Assembly: GCF_033446605.1 (NCBI RefSeq)
Contig: NZ_JAWQUO010000005.1
Coordinates: 117,354 to 181,353 of the forward strand
Reading direction: 5' to 3'
Length of the DNA: 64,000 nt
From: Iodobacter sp025352645
GTDB lineage: Bacteria > Pseudomonadota > Gammaproteobacteria > Burkholderiales > Chitinibacteraceae
Of the stretch, positions 8,224 to 17,583 are shown in pieces. Every line of letters starts with the position of its first letter. Positions within the stretch are counted from its first letter, which is position 1. Below the pieces are notes generated by a model, which was not told the origin of the DNA, did not search any database, and saw only the letters and a program-made list of their open reading frames with translations. Made by a program: the position numbers and the translations under genes.

Positions 8224-9291
8224 ATGATTTTTAAAAAAGGATTTCGCACGTATATCACCGTACTGGCTGCTGCCTTAGGTTTTTCAGGCCACGTAAATGC
8301 TCAGGATGTAGCCATTAGCTTAAGCTTTGATAAAAATACTTTATCAGAAAACGATGATGTATTTGTAAATGTAACAATGAAAAACACCACCTCATCCCCG
8401 CAATATATTTTAAAATGGCATACGCCTTTTATTGCTGCACAAGAAGCTTTATTTGATGTTTATCGGGATGGAGTAAAGGTGAATTACCTTGGCCCTATGG
8501 TAAAGCGCCCTGCTCCAATTGCTAGTGATTTTTTTGAGCTAAAACCTGGCGCAATCTATCAGCAAAAAGTGGAATTATCCGCACTTTATGATATGCGGGT
8601 CAGTGGCAATTACACCATTCAATACCGCGCTAATGCACCCCATGTTTTAACTGACAAAAAATCAAACGGCATTAGCCAAGAAGCGCTGATTTCCCCTTCA
8701 GATAGCGTCAATATCTGGATTAACGGCAGCCTGCCACGCGGCAGTGTAAGCAATGAGCTGGCACCGGAATCTCTTGCAGGTGGCGCGCTCACGCTCAGCC
8801 AGTGCTCCGCATCGCAAACTGCCTTGGTTAAATCAGCCTTTAGCGCAGCGCAAACCATGTCCCAAAATGGGGATAGCTATCTGCAAGCTGGCACAAATAG
8901 CGTGCGTTATAGCACATGGTTTGGTAAATACGATTCCGCCCGCTATGCCACGGTAAAAAGCCACTATGTGGCGATTAAAGATGCGTTTTTAAATAAGCCA
9001 GTGACGGTGGATTGTGGCTGCAAAGACACTTATTTTGCCTACGTTTACCCCAACCAGCCTTACAAAATATATGTTTGCAACGCATTTTGGACAGCGCCGC
9101 TCACGGGTACAGATTCCAAAGGTGGCACTTTAGTGCATGAAATGAGCCATTTTTATGCGGTGGCCTCCACCAAAGACAATGTTTATGGCCAATCTGGCGC
9201 TAAAAAACTGGCTATTAGTGACCCAGCCAAAGCCATTGCCAACGCCGATAGCCATGAGTACTTTGTAGAAAACACCCCAAGTCAGCCTTAA
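8224..9291 (+). CDS. Secreted M35-type (aspzincin) metalloendopeptidase
   Basis: 355-residue secreted protease. It has a signal peptide (residues about 1-26, ending VNA) and an N-terminal beta-rich region like the propeptide/N-domain of bacterial M35 enzymes. The C-terminal catalytic domain carries GTLVHEMSHF, with zinc ligands H305 and H309 and catalytic E306, then D318 in STKDNVYG as the third zinc ligand. This HExxH plus Asp arrangement defines deuterolysin/peptidyl-Lys metalloendopeptidases. The last part, ANADSHEYFVEN, is also family-typical. It has an AGTAAATA-type leader before its ATG and stands alone. Confidence 0.88.
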   Translation: MIFKKGFRTYITVLAAALGFSGHVNAQDVAISLSFDKNTLSENDDVFVNVTMKNTTSSPQYILKWHTPFIAAQEALFDVYRDGVKVNYLGPMVKRPAPIASDFFELKPGAIYQQKVELSALYDMRVSGNYTIQYRANAPHVLTDKKSNGISQEALISPSDSVNIWINGSLPRGSVSNELAPESLAGGALTLSQCSASQTALVKSAFSAAQTMSQNGDSYLQAGTNSVRYSTWFGKYDSARYATVKSHYVAIKDAFLNKPVTVDCGCKDTYFAYVYPNQPYKIYVCNAFWTAPLTGTDSKGGTLVHEMSHFYAVASTKDNVYGQSGAKKLAISDPAKAIANADSHEYFVENTPSQP

Positions 9292-9433
9292 GCCAACTAG
9301 CCGGTGAACAACCTTTGCTCACCGGCCCCGCCAGAAATGTCTTCGTCATAAATCTTACCTATTAGTGAAATCTGATATTGATAGTCTGTGCATCTGCTCA
9401 AGCCGCCCTCCCCTATGCAGCTAAAAGGATCTA

Positions 9434-10450
9434 TTGATGAAACTTGCTTATATTGCCGCAGCCGCTCTTTGCCTTTCTGCGATTCCTGCCCACGCTTGGG
9501 ATCAGACTACGCATAAGCGCATTGTGCTAGATGCGATGGCCTTTATTAAAAACAATCCCAGCAGTAATCAATATCAGAAACTGGCCGCAGGCATTAGCAA
9601 GGCGGGTTTTAGTTGGGAGCAATTTGCCGATGCTGTGGGTCAAGGCGCTTACGATGTAGATGACTTTGCCGATACTTATCTTTGCGGTGCCACCACGGGC
9701 AGCTGTCAGATTTCACCGGTATACAGCACGCTTAAAATTGCCCAGTACACCTCTTACTGGCATTTTCAAAATCACACCGCTGGCGCTGACATACACGGTA
9801 ATAAATTTGGTGGCTACAACTATGCCAAGCTAACGGTGGCGGGCGATATCGACAAACTGGCTAAAACTTGGCTGATTGGTGATTATCTAGACGATGGTCC
9901 TGGTGGATTAAAAGGCTGGTTTGGCGACAGCTCCAAATACAATAGCTACGGCCTCACCGAAGCCCATTACCGCTTGGGCGGCACGTCTACTGCCAATATG
10001 TACGCCGATTTTGAAACCATGCCATTTCAGCCGATTGATAATCTGGGCCAGTACTGGTGGCAGCAGTTTTTGGCCAAACCCAGCGCCCAGACGCTTGGTT
10101 TTGTAATGCACACCACCGATTTATTACAGCCCCACCACACTTGGACTACCTCCGCCAATAATCACTCCGGCTGGGAAACATGGGTGAAGGATTATTACGA
10201 TTCTGAGCAGCTAAATAACCCAGCCTTAGTTAGCGCTGCTTTAAAAGACTTTAGCCCGCTTAGCCCTAGCGACACCGATATTCGCCCGCTTCTCACCGAA
10301 GGCGGCACCTATTCCTATAAAAATGGCGGCATTGTTTTATCCTCCACCGATCATGGCGATCGGGTGCGGGTGGCCAAGCAAATGATTCCCCACGCCATTG
10401 CTATGGTTGTGCATCTATTAAATCGCTCTGCAGAGCGCCTTGCCCAATAG
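9434..10450 (+). CDS. Secreted zinc-phospholipase C / S1-P1-nuclease-fold protein
   Basis: 338 residues. The signal peptide ends HAHA|W, so the mature protein would begin with Trp, as in zinc-dependent phospholipase C, where the N-terminal Trp ligates zinc. A cluster HTTDLLQPHH followed by NHSGWE resembles the H/D/H and H-x3-E metal ligands of the three-zinc PLC and S1/P1-nuclease fold. THKR close to the mature start and later DxD and H residues could supply the rest. The spacing of the first His relative to Asp is one residue shorter than in the classic enzymes, so the substrate (phospholipid or nucleic acid) is uncertain. It heads an operon with a parvulin and a small anchored protein. Confidence 0.7.
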   Translation: MMKLAYIAAAALCLSAIPAHAWDQTTHKRIVLDAMAFIKNNPSSNQYQKLAAGISKAGFSWEQFADAVGQGAYDVDDFADTYLCGATTGSCQISPVYSTLKIAQYTSYWHFQNHTAGADIHGNKFGGYNYAKLTVAGDIDKLAKTWLIGDYLDDGPGGLKGWFGDSSKYNSYGLTEAHYRLGGTSTANMYADFETMPFQPIDNLGQYWWQQFLAKPSAQTLGFVMHTTDLLQPHHTWTTSANNHSGWETWVKDYYDSEQLNNPALVSAALKDFSPLSPSDTDIRPLLTEGGTYSYKNGGIVLSSTDHGDRVRVAKQMIPHAIAMVVHLLNRSAERLAQ

Positions 10451-10457
10451 GATGGCC

Positions 10458-11795
10458 ATGATGTTTAAGCTTTTTGCCGGTTTAACGCTCATTCTTGCTA
10501 GTACATGCGGCCAAGCACAAATTTCCTATCAGCTGCAAAACAATGCGCTGGCGGCCAAGATGAATGCAGAAGAGCTACACCGTTTTAGCTTAGACAATAT
10601 GCAGCAGCTGGCCGTCGGAAAAGCACCGCTTTCCCGCACGGCTTTGCTGGCGCAAATGCTAAGCCAGCGACTACTAGCGGCAGAGGCACGGCGGCTATAC
10701 CCGCCTGAAGTATTGCACCCCGCCAGCCGTATCGCCTTTGCCCGAGATGTGGCGATTGAAGATCGGCTGGCCTCTTCCCTAAGAGCGCTGTATGGCAAAG
10801 AGCTGGATCAGGCGGTTAAAGCCCTGCCTGGTGGCACGCTCAAAACGCTAATTCAGGAAGAAAACACCCTAAGTGCCAGCCAGCAGCAGGCTATTTTTGG
10901 TGCTCCCGCACAAGCCACGCTGGAATACGCCTTAAAGCCTGCGCAAATTAATCTGGCCAAGCAAGGCAGCCTTTTGCGCTATCAGCTGCCCAATGGCCAG
11001 AAAGGCAGCCTTTCTCTCTACGATATTTACCACCGCCAAAATGTGCAGGGGCGAATCGAGCTTTACGCAGCGAATCAGCCCTATCTAAGCCAGCAGCTGC
11101 AAATTGCCTTTGCCAACCTGTATACAATTTACTGGGCGGAGCAAAAATTTGGCACGGCGGCCATAAATGACTACCGCCGCTGCTTAAACGATCAGGAAGA
11201 CGCTGAAGCGCTGATGAAAATCTATGGCATTGGCGATCAGCACGATAGCAGTGATTTCTTAGATGCCTTAGCGAAAAAGGTGAGCAAGGATGAGGTGCAA
11301 GCCTACTACCTAGCGCATAAAGCACAATTTAAGCGCATCGCCAAGGTAAAAGCGCGCCATATCCGTGTAGCCGATGAAGCGCTCGCTAAAAAGCTGATCC
11401 TTAGGCTAAAAAATGGTGAAGACTTTGCCAGCCTTGCTAAGCAATACTCCATTGCGGATAGCGCTAAGCAGGGCGGCGATTTGGGTTGGATAGTGCATCA
11501 AGGCACGCTAAGCTGGCTGGCTCAGATTGCATTTAGCCAAACAGAGCTATCCCAAGCCTTTCGGGCGCCGGTGGGGCCAGACGACGCAGCCAGCTGGGAC
11601 ATCATCAAAACCGAGCAGCGCGTAGAAGACTATCAAAGCGCCAGCTCAGAAGCGGTGCGCTACGCCGCCAGCGCCGAAATCGCCCATCAAAAAGCCTCAC
11701 AGCAGTTAAATACTCTGCTCAAACAACAGTGGCAAAACGCCAAGATTGAAGTCAGCCCAGCAGTAGGCAAGCTGACACTGCAGGTTTTGGAATGA
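10458..11795 (+). CDS. Parvulin-type peptidyl-prolyl isomerase, exported
   Basis: About 445 residues. A signal peptide (ending GQA) is followed by a long helical N-region. From about residue 290 there is a PpiC/rotamase domain: VSKDEVQAYYLAH, KARHIRVAD, ASLAKQYSIADSAKQGGDLGW, then a segment without the usual FSLxxGxxS-type ending. It should fold or isomerise exported proteins in the periplasm. It starts only a few bases after the phospholipase-like gene and its stop overlaps the next start (ATGA), so the three genes are translationally linked. This suggests a dedicated chaperone for the secreted enzyme. The chosen ATG is six bases after AGG; ATGs at 10452 and 10461 are alternatives. Confidence 0.75.
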   Translation: MMFKLFAGLTLILASTCGQAQISYQLQNNALAAKMNAEELHRFSLDNMQQLAVGKAPLSRTALLAQMLSQRLLAAEARRLYPPEVLHPASRIAFARDVAIEDRLASSLRALYGKELDQAVKALPGGTLKTLIQEENTLSASQQQAIFGAPAQATLEYALKPAQINLAKQGSLLRYQLPNGQKGSLSLYDIYHRQNVQGRIELYAANQPYLSQQLQIAFANLYTIYWAEQKFGTAAINDYRRCLNDQEDAEALMKIYGIGDQHDSSDFLDALAKKVSKDEVQAYYLAHKAQFKRIAKVKARHIRVADEALAKKLILRLKNGEDFASLAKQYSIADSAKQGGDLGWIVHQGTLSWLAQIAFSQTELSQAFRAPVGPDDAASWDIIKTEQRVEDYQSASSEAVRYAASAEIAHQKASQQLNTLLKQQWQNAKIEVSPAVGKLTLQVLE

Positions 11796-12325
11796 AACGG
11801 CTATTAATCGCACTAGGGCTAGCTCTGGCTTGGCGGCTATGGCCGCAGCCGCAGATCAGCGCTCCACCACAGGCGCAACAAACCGCCAGCACCGCCACGC
11901 CACGCCAATCTATAGCCGCATCCGATTGGCTCAAACGCTTTTATCCAGATGCAGGCAACACCCAGCAAGCAGCACCGCCGGCTTATATTGCAGCGGCAGA
12001 AAGCATGGCCGATGCGCGCATCAATGGCGACCCACGTACCCCGCCCATCATACGCAGCAATAATTCAGAAGCCGCCACGCCCGCAGAGCTAGCCGATCAC
12101 CCCGCCTATAAGCAGTATGAAGCAAGGCAAAATCTACGCGAGCTGGCCGCTTTTAGTGCGGCAGTCCCCGAAAAAATCCGGCAATTACGTGAGGATATCA
12201 ACCGTGGCCGAGCGGCAGGCATTGCCCCAGAGTTGATCGCCGGGCAAGAAGAAAAAGTGCTGCAGCTAGAGGAGATGCGCAGCCAGCTGATCACTGAGCA
12301 TCCAGAAATCAGTGCCACGCATTAA
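11792..12325 (+). CDS. Small membrane-anchored protein of unknown function
   Basis: 177 residues, start codon overlapping the parvulin stop. It has a hydrophobic N-terminal segment (residues about 3-15) that may be a signal anchor, a Pro/Ala/Gln-rich linker, and a charged helical C-terminal half (about residues 95-175) with coiled-coil character (EKIRQLREDINRGRAAG, EEKVLQLEEMRSQL). Architecture of membrane anchor, disordered linker and helical head recalls lipase-specific foldases, but no sequence motif of that family is seen. Its placement behind a secreted hydrolase and an isomerase is the main clue to its role. Confidence 0.65.
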   Translation: MKRLLIALGLALAWRLWPQPQISAPPQAQQTASTATPRQSIAASDWLKRFYPDAGNTQQAAPPAYIAAAESMADARINGDPRTPPIIRSNNSEAATPAELADHPAYKQYEARQNLRELAAFSAAVPEKIRQLREDINRGRAAGIAPELIAGQEEKVLQLEEMRSQLITEHPEISATH

Positions 12326-12474
12326 GCGCAATACGCTTTGGCACTTTATGCATCCCATCGGCTGCTTCTTTCTACTTATTGCAATAAATCACGCATTAAT
12401 TTAACCTGCTGCTGACCAAGGCAGACAGAAAATTACGATTCTGCGCTTATAAATACGATTTATCACTGGCAGAA

Positions 12475-12924
12475 ATGAATATGAAACTGAAGCATAACGG
12501 GCCTTCTGGTGCCTTTGTTGGCGCATCTTGGCTTGCGCTTTTTATTGGCTCAATCACCTATTCCACTGGACTATGGAATGCAGCTATGGCCTTAAATGAA
12601 AAAGGCTATTACTTTACCCTGCTGCTTTATGGTTTATTTGCGGCAATCTCTTTGCAAAAATCAGTTCGCGATCGCATAGAAGATATCCCAGTAACCAACC
12701 TCTATTTTGCTCTATGCTGGATTTCTATTGCATCGGCTCTGCTGTTACTGGCCATTGGCCTGTGGTATGCAACCATTACCCAGAGTGAGAAAGGCTTTTA
12801 TGCCATGTCTTATTTACTTAGCCTATTTGCAGCAGTGGCTGTGCAAAAGAATGTGCGAGATATCGCGCTGTATAAATCGAGCACAGATGACGTTGGCAAA
12901 AGTGATTTAGAAAGCTTTAAATAA
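12475..12924 (+). CDS. yiaA: YiaA/YiaB-family inner membrane protein
   Basis: 149 residues forming two tandem repeats of a two-helix membrane unit. Each repeat has a WLALFIGSITYSTGLWNA or SALLLLAIGLWYA helix, a short NEKGYY/SEKGFYAM loop, a second helix and the motif LQKSVRD or VQKNVRD. This duplicated pattern is that of YiaA/YiaB proteins, which have four membrane helices and no established function. The ATG at 12475 is followed by a second at 12481. Confidence 0.85.
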   Translation: MNMKLKHNGPSGAFVGASWLALFIGSITYSTGLWNAAMALNEKGYYFTLLLYGLFAAISLQKSVRDRIEDIPVTNLYFALCWISIASALLLLAIGLWYATITQSEKGFYAMSYLLSLFAAVAVQKNVRDIALYKSSTDDVGKSDLESFK

Positions 12925-12955
12925 CACTTACAATCTGCAAAACAAAGCCAAGGGC

Positions 12956-13471
12956 TTAAGCCCTTGGCATAGCGCCTAGCTCTAAAACATCTGCTCGACC
13001 AAACACCCACTGCACCAATAAATCACCCTCCATATCAAGCTGACTGCCCTGCTTGGTGAAACCCAGCTTTTTCACGAGTTGAGTTGATTGTGTGTTGTTT
13101 GGATCAACCTGCGCCACCACCGTACTCACCTCTGCGTCTAAAAAAGCCTTTAGCAGCAATTGGCGCACGGCAGCGCTGGCAAAGCCTTGCTGGCGGCAAC
13201 TTGTCGCCACGGCATAGCCAATTTCTACTTGGCCATTAATAGGTGCACCTTTAAAGCCGCAACTGCCCACCACGGCATGGTCTGCCTTGCGGAGTAAATG
13301 AAATGGCCGCGCCCATTGCTCTGCCACACCCAAAGCCAATTGAGCAAGCGCGCGCACGGCCACAAAACTGGGTAATAGCGCATCACGGCCCACTTCTCCA
13401 TATAAACCTTCAGGTATTTTATCCAGGGCAATCGCAGTTAAATCCTGAATAGGTGATAAATAAATTGGCAT
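12956..13471 (-). CDS. GNAT-family N-acetyltransferase (RimJ/RimL-like)
   Basis: About 171 residues with GNAT motifs: GSCGFKGAPINGQVEIGYAV (strand pair with the acceptor Glu) and RQQGFASAAVRQLL, which is the acetyl-CoA pyrophosphate loop of R-Q-x-G-x-A form. It ends with NTQSTQLVKKLGF, typical of the C-terminal part. Substrate unknown. The start chosen is MPIYL, with GGGAA just upstream; longer in-frame starts (ATG 13489, TTG 13501) exist. It lies directly after another GNAT gene on the same strand with almost no gap, so the two are likely co-transcribed. Confidence 0.83.
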   Translation of the reverse strand: MPIYLSPIQDLTAIALDKIPEGLYGEVGRDALLPSFVAVRALAQLALGVAEQWARPFHLLRKADHAVVGSCGFKGAPINGQVEIGYAVATSCRQQGFASAAVRQLLLKAFLDAEVSTVVAQVDPNNTQSTQLVKKLGFTKQGSQLDMEGDLLVQWVFGRADVLELGAMPRA

Positions 13472-13503
13472 TGGTTTCCCATATTGCATTGCTACATACA
13501 ATA

Positions 13504-14013
13504 TCAGCCCCGTATTGGCAGCGCTAATACCAGATGCTCTTCATGAATAAAAACACCATCAACCCGCATTGAGTTCTTTTCTAAGGCATAAGGCTCAAAA
13601 CCTAAAGAAATATACAACGCCTTTGCACTTTGATTTTCTATATTTACGCTTAAGCTAATTTGCACAATATTAGGATCAGAATAAACATCATCCAGCAAAA
13701 TCAATAATAAGCGCCGAGCAATCCCTTGTTTACGCTGCATGGCTTGGGTATAAACACCAAATATAGTGGCCTTATGTTGCAATTTGGCCAAGCCATATCG
13801 TTTTAAACCTGCAATAGCAATTAAATTTGATTCTAAAAAAACACCATAGATCGTTTCATAAGGGTCACTGAGCTGCTGGCAAAAACTATCCAGCTCTCTG
13901 GCACGAATTTCCTCAGCATTAGGCCAAAAAGAGCGAGGGGAATTTTGTACCGCCTCTAACCGAATGGCTTTAAGTGCTGCGGCGTCATGGATGGTGAGTT
14001 TTCTAATTAACAT
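13504..14013 (-). CDS. GNAT-family N-acetyltransferase
   Basis: 169 residues beginning MLIRKLTIHDAAALKAIRLEA, the classic N-terminal GNAT opening. It has RKQGIARRLLLILLDD (acetyl-CoA loop) and NQSAKALYISLGFEPYA at the C-terminal end. The PRSFWPNAEE segment after residue 25 is found in many acetyltransferases of this type. Start supported by AGGA nine bases upstream; the frame upstream to 14070 overlaps fbpC and is not used. It immediately follows fbpC on the minus strand (38 bp) and may be transcribed with it. Substrate unknown. Confidence 0.83.
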   Translation of the reverse strand: MLIRKLTIHDAAALKAIRLEAVQNSPRSFWPNAEEIRARELDSFCQQLSDPYETIYGVFLESNLIAIAGLKRYGLAKLQHKATIFGVYTQAMQRKQGIARRLLLILLDDVYSDPNIVQISLSVNIENQSAKALYISLGFEPYALEKNSMRVDGVFIHEEHLVLALPIRG

Positions 14014-14050
14014 GCAATATCCTGCAATAGTTAAAAACACCTTCCAATAC

Positions 14051-15088
14051 TTAGCCGCGCTTAAACGCAATCACGTGGTCAATTTCTAATCGAATACCGA
14101 TATCCTCACCCAGGGCGTGGTTGTGATGGCTAGGCACAAGGGATAGGACTTTCTGCCCAGAAGGTAGAGCTAGGGTGTAAAGAAACTGCGCACCACGGAA
14201 TGCTTTTGCCAGCACTCTGGCTTTCATGCTGCTTGCATCGTCATGCAGCACATCATCAGGGCGAACCAGCACATCGGCTACGCAGCCCATGCAGCAGTTT
14301 TCTGGCATTTTGCCGTGCACGATGCCCAGCTCAAACTCAACCTTACCACCCGCAGCAACAACGCCCGGCAGTAACACCCCTTCACCCACAAAATCGGCCA
14401 CAAAGCGGTCCAGCGGCTGGTGGTATAAATCGTAAGGCGTAGCCCATTGGCGGATACGGCCTTCGCTCATTACGCCGACCTTATCCGCCACGGCAAAGGC
14501 TTCCCGCTGATCGTGGGTCACCAAAATAGCCGTCATGCCTGCGGCTTTTAAGATGGCGCGTACTTCTTGCCCCAGCCTTTCGCGCAGCTCAACGTCTAGA
14601 TTTGAAAAAGGCTCATCCATCAGCAAGAGCTGTGGGCGTGGGGCCAGCGCACGCGCTAAGGCTACACGCTGCTGCTGCCCGCCTGATAATTCATGCGGAT
14701 AGCGCTGCTCAACATGATCTAAACCTACCAGCTTTAAAGCATCGGCCACCCGCGTGGCCTGCTCTGCTTTGCCAGCCCCACGCAAGCCAAAAGCAATATT
14801 TCCCGCCACGGTAAGGTGAGGAAAAAGCGCGTAATCTTGAAACACCATGCCAATCTGGCGCTGCTCTGGCGGCAGCATTTTTGCTGCGCTGCTCACCTCT
14901 TTACCCGCCAGTACGATGCTACCCGCTGCTGGCTTTTCAAAGCCAGCAATAGCGCGTAACACCGTGGTCTTACCGCAGCCAGAGGCCCCCAGCAGGCAGC
15001 CAATCTCTCCCACTTGCAAATCCAGTGACAAATTTTCAACTACGGTACGATCACCAAGGCGAATCGCAAGATCAGATAGTTGCAGCAT
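14051..15088 (-). CDS. fbpC: Ferric-iron ABC transporter ATP-binding protein
   Basis: 345-residue ABC ATPase. Walker A GASGCGKTT, Q-loop MVFQDYALFPHLTV, signature LSGGQQQRVALARAL, Walker B LLLMDEPFSNLD and H-loop VTHDQ are all intact. The C-terminal 110 residues form the TOBE/FbpC-type regulatory extension (VLVRPDDV). It energises Fe3+ uptake through FbpB from periplasmic FbpA. The start with GAGGAT upstream is used rather than an upstream in-frame GTG/other start. It is 586 bp from fbpB, an unusually wide gap for this operon, filled by a REP-like palindrome and a MITE. Confidence 0.92.
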   Translation of the reverse strand: MLQLSDLAIRLGDRTVVENLSLDLQVGEIGCLLGASGCGKTTVLRAIAGFEKPAAGSIVLAGKEVSSAAKMLPPEQRQIGMVFQDYALFPHLTVAGNIAFGLRGAGKAEQATRVADALKLVGLDHVEQRYPHELSGGQQQRVALARALAPRPQLLLMDEPFSNLDVELRERLGQEVRAILKAAGMTAILVTHDQREAFAVADKVGVMSEGRIRQWATPYDLYHQPLDRFVADFVGEGVLLPGVVAAGGKVEFELGIVHGKMPENCCMGCVADVLVRPDDVLHDDASSMKARVLAKAFRGAQFLYTLALPSGQKVLSLVPSHHNHALGEDIGIRLEIDHVIAFKRG

Positions 15089-15220
15089 ATCAATCCTCAA
15101 AACAAACCAGAACAAAAAAACCTAAGTTCTGTAAACACGGGGAATAGCAAAAAGATAAAAACGCACCAGCTTTGCGGAACAGCTCAGAAAGAATAATTTC
15201 AAACATTAAAAACAAGCAAA

Positions 15221-15303
15221 TCGTCATCCCCGAGTGTTTTTATCGGGGATCCAGTGATTTTTAGCTCAGTAGCGCTGGATTCCCGCCTTCGCGGGAATGA
15301 CGA
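15221..15303. repeat. REP-like palindrome
   Basis: 83-bp element with inverted ends TCGTCATCCCCG and CGGGAATGACGA. An inner GGATCCAGTG and CGCTGGATTCCCGC pair faces it, so the RNA would fold into a long hairpin. This is the widespread proteobacterial type built around CGCGGGAATGACGA. It lies between fbpB and fbpC and may affect mRNA stability there. Confidence 0.65.
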
Positions 15304-15419
15304 CTCAATAAGCTACGCCGCTAGTCAGGAAAACCTATTCCACGAAAAAACGTAAAGCACGAACGGTGGTACGCGGCCACAGCCAAGGTGCTATTCATAC
15401 GCTAAGCCATAAAAATTAA

Positions 15420-15600
15420 CCTGATTATGTCGCTTGCTCATTTTTTGCCGTTTGTCTGAGCATATCAACATTAATAGAGTTAACTCGTAGGGGCGCTGCT
15501 TGCTGCGCCCTCGCTGAACAGGGCGCAGCAAGCAGCGCCCCTACAGCATACTGGCCTACATGTAATATATGGCTTTGTTTGAGCAAGAGACATCATCAGG
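15420..15600. mobile_element. 181-bp palindromic MITE, family A, copy 1
   Basis: Terminal inverted repeats CCTGATTATGTCGCTTGCTC and its partner ending GACATCATCAGG bound the element. At its centre, 15487-15544, is a perfect 25-bp stem with an 8-nt loop (GTAGGGGCGCTG...). Flanks AAAATTAA and AAAATCAA look like an 8-bp target duplication with one mismatch. The same 181-bp element occurs at 54761-54941. There is no coding capacity, so it would depend on a transposase elsewhere. Confidence 0.8.
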
Positions 15601-15674
15601 AAAATCAATGTGTATTCTTGGCTTTTTTCGTGCATTTCGTATTGTTCGTGGACAAATAGCCTTTGTGCATATCA

Positions 15675-17267
15675 TCAGTCTTCCGTTTTTCTTACCAGCA
15701 AAATGACTGGGATCAATCCCATCAGTACGATAAAAAAACTGGGCAGAGCGGCACGTTCCCACATGCCTTCGGAGGTCATTTCAAACACGCGCACAGCCAA
15801 AGTGTCCCAGCCAAAGGGGCGGGTCATCAGGGTGATCGGCATTTCTTTCATCACATCCACAAAAGCAATCAGCATCGCTGTGAGCAAACCACCGCGCAGC
15901 AGCGGCAGGTGTATGCGTCTGAGCACTTGCCTTGACGATAGGCCTAAAGACCTTGCCGCGTCTTCTTGATTACGGGTAATTCTTTGCATGGCACTTTCTA
16001 CTGGCGCAAACGCAACGGCCATAAACCGTACAGCGAGTGCCAGCAGCATCACCAGCAAAGTCCCTTTTAATACTTGCGTGGTGGCAATACCAAAGTAAGC
16101 CACAATAGGGATCAGCAGATTATCCAGCCAAGCAATCGGGATAAACACGCCCACCGCCAACACCGTACCCGGCACGGCATAGCCTAAGGTAGCGATGCGC
16201 ACCAGCCAGCGGGTGTCTGCATAGCGGCGCTGCACATACACCAGTAGTAAGCCCAATGCGGTAACAAGCAAGGCGGCCATTGCGCCAATGGCAATCGAGC
16301 GCAAAATGAATCCAAGATAGCGAGCGTCAAAATCCAGCGCCCAAACGCCTTTTACCCACACCAAAAGCTGAATCATCGGAATAATAAAGGCCATCAGCAG
16401 CACCAGCCCACACCACACCACGGCCAGCCAACGGCCCGCACCACGCAGCACGATACGTTCAGCCGTTCCGCCCCTTACCGCATAATGCCGACGACCTCGC
16501 CCCCACTGTTCGGCCACGGCCAGTACCAGTACAAACAGCACTAAAATGGAGGCCAATTGCGATGCCGCAGGCAGATTAAATAGCGAAAACCAAGACTGAT
16601 AAATAGCGGTAGTAAACGTGTCATAATTAAAAATAGATACCGTGCCAAAGTCTGCCAGCGTTTCCATTAACACCAAGAGTAAGCCGCCCACAATCCAAGG
16701 GCGCGCCATTGGTAAGGCCACCTTAAAAAACGCTATGCGCCGCGACATACCCAGCATTTGCGCCGCCTCAAGCGCACGTTTGCCCTGCGTCAGAAAAGCA
16801 TTTCTAGCGAGCAAATACACATAAGGGTAAAACGCCAGCGTCAGCACTAAAATCACCCCGCCGGTTGAGCGGATACGCGGAAACCAAGCCGAATCCCCCA
16901 TCCATTCACGCAGCAGCGTTTGCACTGGGCCGGTAAAATCCAGCAGGCCAACTTGCACAAAAGCCAGCACATAGGCGGGCATGGCTAGCGGTAGCATAAG
17001 GCTCCAGGCAAAGAAGCGCCGCAGCGGAAAATCACACACTGCAGTAAGCCAAGCCAGCGAAACCCCCAGCAGCAGCACACCCACGGACACGCCCAGCAGC
17101 AGTATGGCGGTATTTTTAAGCACGCGGGGTAGCACATACTCAGAGAGATGCTGCCAAATTTCTGGCTGCGGGTGCAAGAAAGAAGACAGCACCACCAGCA
17201 GAGGAATTAAAGTGAGTAAGGCAATGGGTAAGGCGTACAGAGATCCTCTGGAGAACAGTTTTTGCAT
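15675..17267 (-). CDS. fbpB: Ferric-iron ABC transporter permease (fused two-domain)
   Basis: 530-residue inner-membrane permease with about 12 predicted helices, formed by two homologous halves. Each half has the EAA-type loop that contacts the ATPase: EAAQMLGMSRRIAFFKVALPMARP in the first, EDAARSLGLSSRQVLRRIHLPLLR in the second. Length and duplicated organisation match FbpB/SfuB. It sits between fbpA (upstream, 316 bp) and fbpC (downstream). A strong inverted repeat lies 24 bp before its start. Confidence 0.92.
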   Translation of the reverse strand: MQKLFSRGSLYALPIALLTLIPLLVVLSSFLHPQPEIWQHLSEYVLPRVLKNTAILLLGVSVGVLLLGVSLAWLTAVCDFPLRRFFAWSLMLPLAMPAYVLAFVQVGLLDFTGPVQTLLREWMGDSAWFPRIRSTGGVILVLTLAFYPYVYLLARNAFLTQGKRALEAAQMLGMSRRIAFFKVALPMARPWIVGGLLLVLMETLADFGTVSIFNYDTFTTAIYQSWFSLFNLPAASQLASILVLFVLVLAVAEQWGRGRRHYAVRGGTAERIVLRGAGRWLAVVWCGLVLLMAFIIPMIQLLVWVKGVWALDFDARYLGFILRSIAIGAMAALLVTALGLLLVYVQRRYADTRWLVRIATLGYAVPGTVLAVGVFIPIAWLDNLLIPIVAYFGIATTQVLKGTLLVMLLALAVRFMAVAFAPVESAMQRITRNQEDAARSLGLSSRQVLRRIHLPLLRGGLLTAMLIAFVDVMKEMPITLMTRPFGWDTLAVRVFEMTSEGMWERAALPSFFIVLMGLIPVILLVRKTED

Positions 17268-17291
17268 AAATGATTAAAAGCCCAGATGAGA

Positions 17292-17321
17292 AACGGGCAA
17301 GCAGAGATCTGCTTGCCCGTT
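17292..17321. promoter_or_regulatory. Hairpin between fbpA and fbpB
   Basis: AACGGGCAAGCA and TGCTTGCCCGTT form a perfect 12-bp stem with a 6-nt loop in the fbpA-fbpB spacer. No T-tract follows on the minus strand, so it is not a simple terminator. It may stabilise the upstream fbpA message and lower fbpB expression, as needed for an abundant binding protein. That role is inferred. Confidence 0.5.
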
Positions 17322-17583
17322 GCGTATTATGGAGTGCGCTTCGTCAGCTCACAAGAAACAATTCTTATTCACCGATTAGATCATCGCAGGCCGGATCAAC
17401 CCGCCGTTTGTATTGTTGGGCTTCGTTTCACTCAGCGCCAACCTACAGCCATTCAAATTTAGTTGCGCATCAACACTTATGTAACTTTTTTAGCGCATAT
17501 CGGCTTGCAGCCGCTCTACGATATGAATGATGAGTTTGGGCAGAGACATATCAAGCAACTTGATGCATATAGTGCATTAGGTT

